NCBI GenBank assembly: GCA_964407525.1 | Contig: CAYOWC010000012.1 | Span: 1-41,253, forward strand | Direction of reading: 5' to 3' | From: DUZB01 sp964407525 | Lineage (GTDB): Bacteria > Desulfobacterota > DSM-4660 > Desulfatiglandales > Desulfatiglandaceae | Length of the DNA: 41,253 nt | In this document: piece by piece, positions 31,368 through 39,464 of the stretch | Layout: the number at the start of each line of letters is the position of its first letter | Numbering within the stretch: the first letter of the stretch is position 1 | Notes under the pieces: model-generated | Databases searched by the model: none | What the model was told of the DNA's origin: nothing | What the model saw: the letters and a program-made list of their open reading frames with translations, nothing else | Position numbers and translations under genes: made by a program

Positions 31368-31409
31368 CGGTTAAAAACCTCGGCTGAGTTCGTTCATAGG
31401 AGATCGGTT

Positions 31410-32525
31410 TTGGCGAAATTAACACTCAATAATGTTTGGAAACGGTATGGAAAGGTGGAGGCAGTCCTCGATCTGTCTCTGGATTGCAAAGACAAGGAAT
31501 TTTTCAGCCTTCTTGGACCTTCGGGATGTGGCAAATCCTCCACCCTTCGAATGATTGCGGGTCTGGAGGAGATCTCCCAGGGGGAGATCCTCATCGGCGA
31601 TCAGATAGTCAATGAGGTGGAACCCAAGGATCGGGATATCGCCATGGTCTTTGAGACCTATGCCCTTTATCCCCACAAAAAGGTCTTTGCCAATATGGCG
31701 TTTCCCCTGCGTGTGGGAAAACAAAAATATTCCGATGCCGAGATCAAACGGCGGGTTGAGAACGCGGCGGAGATCCTTGAGATCACCAGTTTTTTAGACC
31801 GTTATCCCAAGCAACTTTCGGGTGGGCAGCGACAAAGGGTGGCCATCGGACGGGCTATCGTTCGGGAGCCCCAGATCTTTCTTCTGGACGAGCCCATCTC
31901 CCATCTGGATGCCAAACTCCGCACCCACATGAGGGGGGAATTGAAGTTGCTCCAGCGGAACCTGGGAACCACCATGATCTATGTGACCCACGACCAGATG
32001 GAAGCCATGAGCATGGCAGATCGTATCGCCATCATGAATTTTGGTGTGCTCCAGCAGGTGGGAACGCCATTCGAGATCTTCAACCGCCCCGTGAACCAGT
32101 TTGTGGCCGGTTTTGTGGGGGATCCTCCCATGAATTTCATGGATTGCGATCTTGAGGTCAGTGGAGAAAAATGGCAACTGGTAAATGAATCGTTCAGAAT
32201 CACCCTGCCTGCGGGTTTGATCGATCGCTACAAGGAAAACAATGGAGATCCCTCATCCAAGCCCAAAGAGGTGGTGTTGGGTGTTCGGCCCGAAAACTTC
32301 ATTGTAAGCGATAAGGAAGGCGGAGAAGAGAATTTTCCCGCAGATGTCTATGTAACAGAGCCGTTGGGGGAAGAGATGATCGTGGATATCGAGATTCCCA
32401 AAAACAAACTCAAACTCAAGGTATCCGTAGACAAAGATATTAAGATGGGTGACAAAATCTGGCTTGATGTGATGAAAAATAAGATGCACCTGTTCAACCG
32501 GGAAACCGAAAAAGCTTATTTTTAG
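31410..32525 (+). CDS. ABC transporter ATP-binding protein, MalK/UgpC type (transporter 2)
   Basis: A 371-residue ATPase. TTG at 31410 is chosen because AGGAGA lies 6-7 nt upstream and it gives the normal N-terminus AKLTLNNVWKRYG; the open frame further upstream is repeat DNA. Walker A is GPSGCGKSS (36-44), the Q-loop is VFETYALYPH with Glu82 in place of Gln, the signature is LSGGQRQR, and Walker B is IFLLDEP with SHLD. The H-loop is YVTHDQMEA. The C-terminal TOBE region has GVRPENFIV. Transporter 2 has only this ATPase gene, so it probably works as a homodimer, unlike transporter 1. Confidence 0.93.
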   Translation: MAKLTLNNVWKRYGKVEAVLDLSLDCKDKEFFSLLGPSGCGKSSTLRMIAGLEEISQGEILIGDQIVNEVEPKDRDIAMVFETYALYPHKKVFANMAFPLRVGKQKYSDAEIKRRVENAAEILEITSFLDRYPKQLSGGQRQRVAIGRAIVREPQIFLLDEPISHLDAKLRTHMRGELKLLQRNLGTTMIYVTHDQMEAMSMADRIAIMNFGVLQQVGTPFEIFNRPVNQFVAGFVGDPPMNFMDCDLEVSGEKWQLVNESFRITLPAGLIDRYKENNGDPSSKPKEVVLGVRPENFIVSDKEGGEENFPADVYVTEPLGEEMIVDIEIPKNKLKLKVSVDKDIKMGDKIWLDVMKNKMHLFNRETEKAYF

Positions 32526-32550
32526 AGTAACTCCTTAGGAGGCAACGACC

Positions 32551-34110
32551 ATGACGAAGCGTTACTATATCGGTTATGACTGTGGGACTATGGGAACCAA
32601 GGTGGCCATATACACCATTGACGGGCAGCTTGTAGCCGATGCCTACCGTGAACATGAAATCCTTTATCCAAAACCCGGCTGGGCCGAAATGGAGGCCGAG
32701 CAGTTTTATCGGGTGGTGGCGGAAGGGATCAAGGAATGTGTCACCAAGGGAAAAGTGGACCCGGATGAAGTAGGCGGGATCAGTTGTAGCGGTATTATCT
32801 GCGGCATCGTCCCAATCGATGCCGACTGGAAACCCCTCGGTCCCTATATCCCCTATCTGGACGGGCGGGCTCAAAAAGAAGCCAAGGCCCTGGAAGGGGT
32901 CGACCCCCTCTGGGCCGAGGAAAGCGGAAACGCGGAGGCGGCTGCCTACATGCCTCCCGTTGTCCTCAAATGGATGCTCGCCAATAACCCCGAAGTCCGC
33001 AAAAACGCAAAAAAGGTGGTTAGCTGCGGCCATTATGTGATGGGAAAACTTGGGGGCCTCAAGGCGAAAGACGCCTTTGTGGACTGGGCCCATCTGTCGG
33101 GATGGATTATCGGTTTTGATGCCAGAAAGAGGGATTGGTCTGAGAAACAGATTGATCTCCTTGGTCTGCCCCACGAAATGCTGCCGAAGGTAGTGAAACC
33201 GTGGGATGTCGTTGGGGAACTTTGCGCGGAAGAGGCGGAAAAAATAGGCCTCAAACCTGGAATTCCACTGGTCGCCGGGGCCGGAGATATCATGCAATCC
33301 TGTCTGGGGTCCGGTTTGACGGATGTGGGCATGTCCTTTGACGTAGCTGGCACTGCGTCCATAGCCGCCTTCGCCTTGAGCGATGTGAACCCGGTCATCA
33401 CCCGGAAAAAAGTCCTGGTCAATGCCATGAATACCTTTGAGGATCAATATCTTCCCTGGGCATTTATCCCGGCCGGCGGGCTCAGCCTGCGCTGGTACAG
33501 GGATGAAATCCTTAGAAAGCCGGGCGTGGATGAAGTCTATCGGGAGCTGGACAAACTGGCGGAAAAGGTGCCGGCGGGCTCCGATTATGCCATGTTTTTT
33601 CCTTTTCTCCAGGGGCGGACCTCCCCTTCCTGGCCTACAGCCAGCGGCACCTGGCTGGGGCTCAGGGGATCCAACCAGGCAGGACATATGTGGCGTTCCA
33701 TGCTGGAATCGATCGCCTTTGAATATATGCACTGGACCCATATGCTAAGGGATGCGGGATTTCCCGTAAACCAGATGATTGGGGCCGGCGGCGGAAGCAA
33801 TAGCCGGATCTGGAATCAAATTAAGGCAGACATGATGAACCTGGATTATCTGATCCCCTCCCAGTCAGAGGGCGCGGTCCTTGGCAATGCCCTGCTGGCG
33901 GCTTACGGCGTGGGAGCCATCAAAGACATGAAGGGAACCATCAAACAATGGGTAACCTTCAAAGACACCTTCAAACCTCAGCCTGAAGTTACTACCTTTT
34001 ACGAAAAGATGGCCCAAAAGCGAAACGAAATCCTTAACGGACCACTGCTGGACTGCTTCAATCTCATCCAGTCCCTTCACGATGATCTGGTCCCGCCGAT
34101 TTCCGAGTAA
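32551..34110 (+). CDS. FGGY-family carbohydrate kinase (xylulokinase-like), kinase 1
   Basis: A 519-residue FGGY kinase with two actin-like domains. The N-terminal ATP-fold motif is YIGYDCGTMGTKVAIY (about 5-20). The catalytic Asp and second phosphate motif are in PLVAGAGDIMQSCLGSGL and FDVAGTAS, and the C-terminal family motif is IGAGGGSNSRIWNQIKAD. It phosphorylates a ketose or polyol; xylulokinase is the nearest general description. AGGAGG precedes the ATG, 25 bp after the ATPase gene. It is followed after 21 bp by a second FGGY kinase. The last 20 residues after CFNLIQSLHD extend beyond the usual family end. Confidence 0.9.
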   Translation: MTKRYYIGYDCGTMGTKVAIYTIDGQLVADAYREHEILYPKPGWAEMEAEQFYRVVAEGIKECVTKGKVDPDEVGGISCSGIICGIVPIDADWKPLGPYIPYLDGRAQKEAKALEGVDPLWAEESGNAEAAAYMPPVVLKWMLANNPEVRKNAKKVVSCGHYVMGKLGGLKAKDAFVDWAHLSGWIIGFDARKRDWSEKQIDLLGLPHEMLPKVVKPWDVVGELCAEEAEKIGLKPGIPLVAGAGDIMQSCLGSGLTDVGMSFDVAGTASIAAFALSDVNPVITRKKVLVNAMNTFEDQYLPWAFIPAGGLSLRWYRDEILRKPGVDEVYRELDKLAEKVPAGSDYAMFFPFLQGRTSPSWPTASGTWLGLRGSNQAGHMWRSMLESIAFEYMHWTHMLRDAGFPVNQMIGAGGGSNSRIWNQIKADMMNLDYLIPSQSEGAVLGNALLAAYGVGAIKDMKGTIKQWVTFKDTFKPQPEVTTFYEKMAQKRNEILNGPLLDCFNLIQSLHDDLVPPISE

Positions 34111-34131
34111 GGAACAAGGGGAGGTTCAATA

Positions 34132-35694
34132 ATGGCTAATGCGAAACTCTTGGCCGGTATAGACGCGGGCACCACCGGCGTCACCGTCATGATTGCAGAC
34201 ACCGAAGGGAATATCGTGGGCACAGCCTACCGGGAATACCCTTGTTCCTATCCCCACCCTGGCTGGGTGGAACAGGATATGGAACTCATGTGGACCTGTA
34301 TGTGCGAGGCAAGCAAAGAGGTTCTTTCGAAGACAGGTGTGGATCCCGCTGAGATTGCCTCCCTGGGACTTTCCAGCCAACGGGGAACCTTTGTCTGTGT
34401 GGACAAAGAGATGAAACCGCTGGCCGATTCCATCGTGTGGTCGTGTGGAAGGGCAGGAGAGGAGTTGGCCTGGATTCGCGACAACCTTGGAGCGGATCGC
34501 TATCACGACATTTCAGGAGTCCCCCTTTCGGGCCTCTGGTCTTATGCCAAGATGAAATGGGTAGTAGACAGACAGCCCGAGTTGTTAGACAAGACCCATC
34601 TGATTGTCAACGGTCAGGAGTTTTTTCTCCACAAGTTCGGGTCCGAAGACATTTCCTCCGATCCGGCATCCATTACCCTCAACGGCATGCTGGATATTGC
34701 CAATCTGGACTGGTCCAGAGAACTTTGCGATCTCATCAATCTCCCCATAGAGAAACTGCCCCCCATGAAAACGCCTGCCAGGCAGGTAGGCGTTGTTTCA
34801 AAGGAAGCGGCAAAGGCCTCCGGTTTTGCACAAGGAATGCCCATCTGTTTTGGCGGGGGCGATCAGCAATGCGCCGCCATCGGGGCTGGCGTCATTCGGG
34901 AGGGGTTAGCGGAAATTACCATTGGAACAGCGTCGGTGATGGTCGCCCACATCGATTCCAGGAAATCCGATCCGGAACACCTGGTCCTCATGGGAGGGTC
35001 CGCCATCCCGGATAAATGGGATATGGAGGGGTTGGCCTTTGCCACCGGTGTTTGTCTGCGCTGGTGGAGAGACACCTATGGTCAGGTGGAAAGACAGGCG
35101 GCGGAACAATTGGGTATGGACGCCTACGATATTATAGGGGCCCAGGCAGCATCGGCTCCGGTGGGTTGTAAAGGCGCCATCTTTTTTCCTTTCTTCTCCG
35201 GTCAGGTCACCCCCCACTACGTGGATAACGCCCGCGGCGGGGCCATAGGCCTTTCATTGATCCACGACCGGGCCATGATGGCCCGATCCATCATGGAAGG
35301 GGGCGCTTACGAATTGAGGATGATCGTAGATTCCATGGAAAAGGTTTTGGGGAAACCCTTTGACAGTATAAGACTCTCCGGCGGCGGGGCCAAGTCTCCT
35401 CTCTGGAATCAAATCCAGGCAGACGTCTACGGAAGACCAGTGGAGAGACTGAAAGTTTCTGAATGCACTTCCCTGGGAGCGACGATTTTAGGCGCTGCAG
35501 GGGCCGGCGTTTTCGGTTCCGTAGAAGAGGCGGTGGGAAATATGGTCCATCCCTTTGATTCTATCGAACCCAATATGGGAAATCATGCCATCTACCAGGA
35601 TGTGTTCGGGGTCTTTAAAGACACTTTCCTCGCTCTGAGAGATGCGGGAGTCTACGACAAGATCGCTGCAGTACAAAGCAAACATTGGGGATAG
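34132..35694 (+). CDS. FGGY-family carbohydrate kinase, kinase 2
   Basis: A 520-residue FGGY kinase with AGIDAGTTGVTVMIAD (8-23), ICFGGGDQQCAAIGAGV with the catalytic Asp, ITIGTASV, and the C-terminal RLSGGGAKSPLWNQIQADV. The substrate region (SSQRGTFVCVDKEMKPL, then IVWSCGRAGEE) differs clearly from kinase 1, so the two are not a recent duplication. GGGGAGG precedes the ATG. It is in the binding-protein/permease/ATPase/kinase operon. The substrate may be a second polyol or a later intermediate; xylulokinase-like, glycerol/erythritol-like and LsrK-like activities are all possible. Confidence 0.9.
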   Translation: MANAKLLAGIDAGTTGVTVMIADTEGNIVGTAYREYPCSYPHPGWVEQDMELMWTCMCEASKEVLSKTGVDPAEIASLGLSSQRGTFVCVDKEMKPLADSIVWSCGRAGEELAWIRDNLGADRYHDISGVPLSGLWSYAKMKWVVDRQPELLDKTHLIVNGQEFFLHKFGSEDISSDPASITLNGMLDIANLDWSRELCDLINLPIEKLPPMKTPARQVGVVSKEAAKASGFAQGMPICFGGGDQQCAAIGAGVIREGLAEITIGTASVMVAHIDSRKSDPEHLVLMGGSAIPDKWDMEGLAFATGVCLRWWRDTYGQVERQAAEQLGMDAYDIIGAQAASAPVGCKGAIFFPFFSGQVTPHYVDNARGGAIGLSLIHDRAMMARSIMEGGAYELRMIVDSMEKVLGKPFDSIRLSGGGAKSPLWNQIQADVYGRPVERLKVSECTSLGATILGAAGAGVFGSVEEAVGNMVHPFDSIEPNMGNHAIYQDVFGVFKDTFLALRDAGVYDKIAAVQSKHWG

Positions 35695-35707
35695 AAAGGG
35701 GATTCCA

Positions 35708-36451
35708 TTGAAAATCGCGGCTGCCCAGACCCACCTCTATCCGGAGGTGGCAAAAAATTTGGAAAACATCACCACTTGGGCGAAAAAAGCAAGTGCCCAA
35801 GGGGTCGATCTGGTCTGTTTTCCCGAAACTGCCCTGACCGGCTATCTTTTCGAGGGCTTCAACCAGTTAGATCCTGAGGAAGTAAACAGCGCGATCGACC
35901 AATTAGCAGGATTGGCTGGAAAATTGGGAATGACTTTATTGGTGGGAACACCATGGTGGGTGGGGGACCAGTTCTACAACAGTTTAGTGGCCCTTCTGCC
36001 GGACGGCAGGCGACTTCTTTATCATAAAACCCATCTGGTGTCCTACGAAGAAAAATATTTCGCTGCCGGTTCCGATCTACTCACCTTTGACCTGGGAACC
36101 CTGACCGTAGGGACCATCATATGCAGGGATCAGAATTTCCCAGAGCTGGCCGGCAGAATCCGGGATGCGGGCGCCCGGGTGCTCTTCATTGCCTCCGCCC
36201 ACTACTACCCCCCCATGGTTGCCCGGTTGAAGGTGGACAAAAACAGAGCCCTTCCCATCGCCAGATCCTGTGAGAATGGCTTTTTCGTCTGTAAAGCCAA
36301 CTCCGTGGGTTCCTACCGAGGCCAGATCAATCTGGGGCACAGCATAATTGTGGGCCCCAACGGAGTAGTCATCGCCGAGGCCGGAGAAACCCAGGAAGAA
36401 CTTCTCACCTTTGATATCGACGAGAAAAGACTCGATTGGCCGTGGGGATAA
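35708..36451 (+). CDS. carbon-nitrogen hydrolase (nitrilase superfamily)
   Basis: A 247-residue amidohydrolase. TTG at 35708 behind AAAGGGG gives the standard start KIAAAQTHLYPEVAKNLEN; the longer open frame overlaps the kinase gene. The catalytic triad is complete: Glu40 (FPETALTG), Lys107 (YHKTHLV) and Cys139 (TIICRDQNFPEL). The family hydrolyses amides, carbamoyl groups or nitriles of small molecules in the cytoplasm. It is the last gene of the transporter 2 operon, which suggests that the imported compound or an intermediate contains an amide or N-carbamoyl bond. It could instead be a repair amidase of the Nit type. Confidence 0.9.
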   Translation: MKIAAAQTHLYPEVAKNLENITTWAKKASAQGVDLVCFPETALTGYLFEGFNQLDPEEVNSAIDQLAGLAGKLGMTLLVGTPWWVGDQFYNSLVALLPDGRRLLYHKTHLVSYEEKYFAAGSDLLTFDLGTLTVGTIICRDQNFPELAGRIRDAGARVLFIASAHYYPPMVARLKVDKNRALPIARSCENGFFVCKANSVGSYRGQINLGHSIIVGPNGVVIAEAGETQEELLTFDIDEKRLDWPWG

Positions 36452-36485
36452 AACCTGGCCCAGATAAATCGGAACAAAAAAGACG

Positions 36486-36565
36486 TCTCACGCAAAGACG
36501 CGAAGGTTTCTGGACAAATCTATTTCACTTTTTTTCTCTTGGCGAGCTTTGGGGCTTTGCGTGAG
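36486..36565. repeat. CTCACGCAAAG-family element with inverted ends (copy 3)
   Basis: CTCACGCAAAGACGCGAAG near 36487-36505 pairs with CTTTGGGGCTTTGCGTGAG near 36547-36565. It lies in the 128-bp gap between the convergent nitrilase and alpha/beta hydrolase genes, where it may stop transcription from both sides. This copy shows that the repeat seen singly at 11467 and 14964 can be the end of a longer palindrome. Confidence 0.6.
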
Positions 36566-36579
36566 GAACCTGCGCTTTT

Positions 36580-37392
36580 CTACCCTTCTTGAAGCACGAA
36601 TTCCGCCACGACCTTGTTGAACTTCTCCGGTTCTTCGTAGAAGAGCATGTGGCCTCCCTCTTCAAAGAAAACGGTTTTTGCGCCGGGGATCTGCTCTCCC
36701 ACATAGGCGCTCCCCTCCCAAGGAAAAATCTTGCTTTTTCTCGCTACGAGGACCAGGGTGGGAAGATCAATTTTCGGGAGAAGGTCTCGCCAATCCAGAT
36801 GGGTGTGGTCTGCCATGATGGCCCCTTGAATCCAGCCCGGGCATTTGAGCATCTCGCCCACAAAGAACGCTTCCTCCTCAGGAGTGGGCTCTTTTGTGAG
36901 ACATCCCCAGGTCGTTCCCTTGGAAACAGTCTCCACATCATATTCCAGACGCGTTGTGAGAACCGCCAGTGCTTCGGCATCGATACAACCGCCGCCCCAT
37001 ACCCATTCCCCACTGTAATACTGCCGGGGAGACTGGTCTACGATCACGGTCTTGCTTAGATGGTCATTGCCAAACAAATCCAGGTAGCTCCAGATCACTG
37101 AGCCTCCCATGGACCAGCCCAACAGCGTAACATCCTCTACACCAAGGGCTTCGATCAGATCTTTCACATCCTTGGCCATTCGGGAAATACGGTAGCCCCA
37201 CTCCGGTTTGTCTGATTGACCATGTCCCCGAAGGTCCATATTGATCACACGAAACGATTTCGCCAGTTCAGGAACATTCCGTTTGAAAAACCGCCCGCTG
37301 CAGGACCAGCCGTGGATCAGGATCAGTGGTTTGCCCTGGCCTGTTTCCTCGTAATAGATTTTCACGCCATCATTGGTGGTAATAAATGCCAT
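36580..37392 (-). CDS. alpha/beta hydrolase (haloperoxidase/esterase-like)
   Basis: A 270-residue alpha/beta hydrolase. The oxyanion region is ILIHGWSCSG (24-33), DLRGHGQSDKP follows, the nucleophile elbow is LGWSMGG with Ser94, and the C-terminal His lies in EEGGHMLFYEEPEKF. The strand where the acid Asp usually sits reads VARKSKIFPWE, without the Asp; VDQSPR after the sixth strand could provide an alternative acid. It is soluble and lacks a signal peptide. It is the last gene of the lpd-usp-kinase-hydrolase operon, 18 bp after kinase 3. It could open a lactone or ester in the same pathway; no substrate can be named. Confidence 0.88.
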   Translation of the reverse strand: MAFITTNDGVKIYYEETGQGKPLILIHGWSCSGRFFKRNVPELAKSFRVINMDLRGHGQSDKPEWGYRISRMAKDVKDLIEALGVEDVTLLGWSMGGSVIWSYLDLFGNDHLSKTVIVDQSPRQYYSGEWVWGGGCIDAEALAVLTTRLEYDVETVSKGTTWGCLTKEPTPEEEAFFVGEMLKCPGWIQGAIMADHTHLDWRDLLPKIDLPTLVLVARKSKIFPWEGSAYVGEQIPGAKTVFFEEGGHMLFYEEPEKFNKVVAEFVLQEG

Positions 37393-37410
37393 GGGAAAAA
37401 TCTCCTTTCA

Positions 37411-38961
37411 TCAACGAAGATGATCACTCATTTGATGCATCAATTCCGACATTCGGGCATAAGTGTCAATGTATCGGTCCACATAGAAACGGTATGCCTC
37501 ATGGTTTGTTTCGTCGGGCTCCACGGATCGGGATATGGTAACCATGTTTTCCGCCGCCTCTTTAACCGTGGGGTAGAGCCCCGAGGCAACCGCGGCAAGG
37601 ATGGCGGAACCCAGGAGCGGGGCATCCTGAACCTTTGGAATGGCAATCGGTACACCGCTCACATCCGCATGAATCTGCATCCAGAGACGACTCTTGGTGG
37701 GCCCACCGCAGGCGTAGATCTCTTTGGTTTCATACCCTGCCTCACTGAATTGACGGAAAATAAATTCCGTACCGTAAGCAATCCCTTCCAATATGGCCCG
37801 GAAAACATGTTCGGGCTTATGCCGCAGACTGAGACCCCAGATGGCGCCCCTCAGATTTGGATCCACGAGGGGAGTACGATTCCCCTGGAATGAATCCAGA
37901 ACGATTAGTCCCTCCGAACCCACGGGCACGTTCTGCGCTTTTTCGTCCATCATCTGGTAAAGCCCTTTATTCAAGGCTTCAGCTTCCATGACCTGCCCCT
38001 TCAGGAAATGGGTTTTGAACCATTTAAGGATGGAACCGGTAGAGATCTGTCCCCCTTCAACCGTATATTGCCCCCGAAGCACTCCGTTGGGATAGGTGCC
38101 GAAGATCCCTTTTGCATGGAAAGGCTTGGATGCCATTCCCAGGTGCAGGTGTGACGATCCGGTAATGAAGGCCAGTCTCCCGGGCTCAATGACGTTCAAA
38201 CCCACCATGCCCACAAAGGCATCGGCGCCCCCTTCGGCCACTACGGTCCCTTCTTTGAGCCCTAACAGAGACGCAGCTTCACGGGTAAGGTGGCCCACAG
38301 GTTGTTCCATGTCCAGGACCTTGGAAGGGAATTTGTCCAACAGGTCACCCAGTTCGATAGTCTCATAGAAAGAGACCGGAAAGCCCCCATTCTCATCGTC
38401 GTAATACCACCTAACCGAAGCATTGTTGATACTGGCCGTTTTCTCTCCCGTAAGCCGGTAATTGATAAAATCCTGATACTCACATACCATGGCTGCGTTT
38501 GAGTAGATATCAGGTTCATTTCGCTTGACCCAAAGGGCCTTGCAGGGCATCCACTCCGCACTTACATTGCCGCGACCGTTGTATTTCAGGGCTGAATGCC
38601 CACTTTCAGCGATAAACTGGGCCTCTTTGGCCGCACGAACGTCCATCCACAAAAGGGCATTGCGCAGCGGTTTCATATCCTGATCTAAAAAAACAACGGT
38701 ACAACAGGTGGTATCCGCTGCAATCCCCTTGATCAGGGCTGGATCCACCTTTGCATCGCCCAGAAGATCAGCCATGGCCTCCCTGAGGGAGGTCCACCAG
38801 GCCTCCGGATCCTGTTCCGCCCAACCCGATTGCGGATGGTAGGTTTCGTAAGTTTTGCTGCTGCTGAGAAGAAGATTTCCCTGGAGATCAAATAAACCAA
38901 CTCGAATCGATTCTGTTCCACCGTCTATCCCGACAACATAAGGGCCTTCCTTAAGGGTCAT
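37411..38961 (-). CDS. FGGY-family carbohydrate kinase (ribulokinase/xylulokinase-like), kinase 3
   Basis: A 516-residue FGGY kinase. The ATP-fold motif is VGIDGGTESIRVGLFD (about 10-25), where GTES recalls ribulokinases. The mid-protein catalytic region is VVAEGGADAFVGMVGLNV with FITGSSHL, and the C-terminal motif is YACGGPTKSRLWMQIHADV. It differs strongly from kinases 1 and 2, so three separate subfamilies are present. It is transcribed on the minus strand in the lpd operon between the universal stress protein and the hydrolase. AGGAGG precedes the ATG. The product would be a ketose phosphate, a plausible substrate for the class II aldolase encoded at 20157. Confidence 0.9.
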   Translation of the reverse strand: MTLKEGPYVVGIDGGTESIRVGLFDLQGNLLLSSSKTYETYHPQSGWAEQDPEAWWTSLREAMADLLGDAKVDPALIKGIAADTTCCTVVFLDQDMKPLRNALLWMDVRAAKEAQFIAESGHSALKYNGRGNVSAEWMPCKALWVKRNEPDIYSNAAMVCEYQDFINYRLTGEKTASINNASVRWYYDDENGGFPVSFYETIELGDLLDKFPSKVLDMEQPVGHLTREAASLLGLKEGTVVAEGGADAFVGMVGLNVIEPGRLAFITGSSHLHLGMASKPFHAKGIFGTYPNGVLRGQYTVEGGQISTGSILKWFKTHFLKGQVMEAEALNKGLYQMMDEKAQNVPVGSEGLIVLDSFQGNRTPLVDPNLRGAIWGLSLRHKPEHVFRAILEGIAYGTEFIFRQFSEAGYETKEIYACGGPTKSRLWMQIHADVSGVPIAIPKVQDAPLLGSAILAAVASGLYPTVKEAAENMVTISRSVEPDETNHEAYRFYVDRYIDTYARMSELMHQMSDHLR

Positions 38962-38977
38962 GAGGTCCTCCTTTTCA

Positions 38978-39424
38978 CTACTTTACTGTGATACAGGTAG
39001 ATTCCGTCAGATGACAAACCTTGTTGGAGACACTCCCCATGAGAAGGCCTTTGACGCCACCCAATCCCCGGCTTCCCATGAAAATCCAGTCGATCTCCTT
39101 GTCACGGGCGAATGTCGTTATTTTATCAACAGGATCACCCTCTTGAATGATAGAATGTACTGTCTGGACACCTTTCTCTCTGGCTGTTTTTTCCACTTTC
39201 TTGAGGATACGATTTCCAATATCAGTAAAAACGAGATATTCAGGGGGCTCTGCGATCTTCTCCACACTGGCGTATTTTTTGATTTCATCCGGGATCTCCA
39301 GTTTCTCCACCACATGGAGAAGATACATCTCACAGCCATATTTCAACGCGATATCGATGGCATAATCCACGGCTTTTAACGAATTTTCAGAACCGTCTAC
39401 AGCCACAAGAACCTTTTTTATCAT
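38978..39424 (-). CDS. universal stress protein, UspA family
   Basis: A 148-residue single-domain Usp. ATG at 39424 (GGAGGGAACGG upstream) gives the standard start IKKVLVAVDGSENSLKAVDYA; the longer frame is antisense spill-over from the lpd gene end. The ATP-binding pattern G-x2-G-x9-G-S is present in GSRGLGGVKGLLMGS, so it is probably an ATP-binding type. It lies between lpd and kinase 3 on the same strand. Its role in this operon is not evident; such genes are often co-regulated with catabolic or energy-stress operons. Confidence 0.92.
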   Translation of the reverse strand: MIKKVLVAVDGSENSLKAVDYAIDIALKYGCEMYLLHVVEKLEIPDEIKKYASVEKIAEPPEYLVFTDIGNRILKKVEKTAREKGVQTVHSIIQEGDPVDKITTFARDKEIDWIFMGSRGLGGVKGLLMGSVSNKVCHLTESTCITVK

Positions 39425-39464
39425 GATTCCGTTCCTCCCTTTTATGTTCATTTTTCTGTCTCGC

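Noticed and set aside
31332..31409. Upstream extension of the transporter 2 ATPase gene
   Set aside because: It is translated repeat DNA; the TTG at 31410 with AGGAGA gives the family's normal N-terminus.
32494..33741. 415-codon open frame on the minus strand opposite kinase 1
   Set aside because: Fully antisense to a clear FGGY kinase, with no recognisable domain; a codon-bias shadow.
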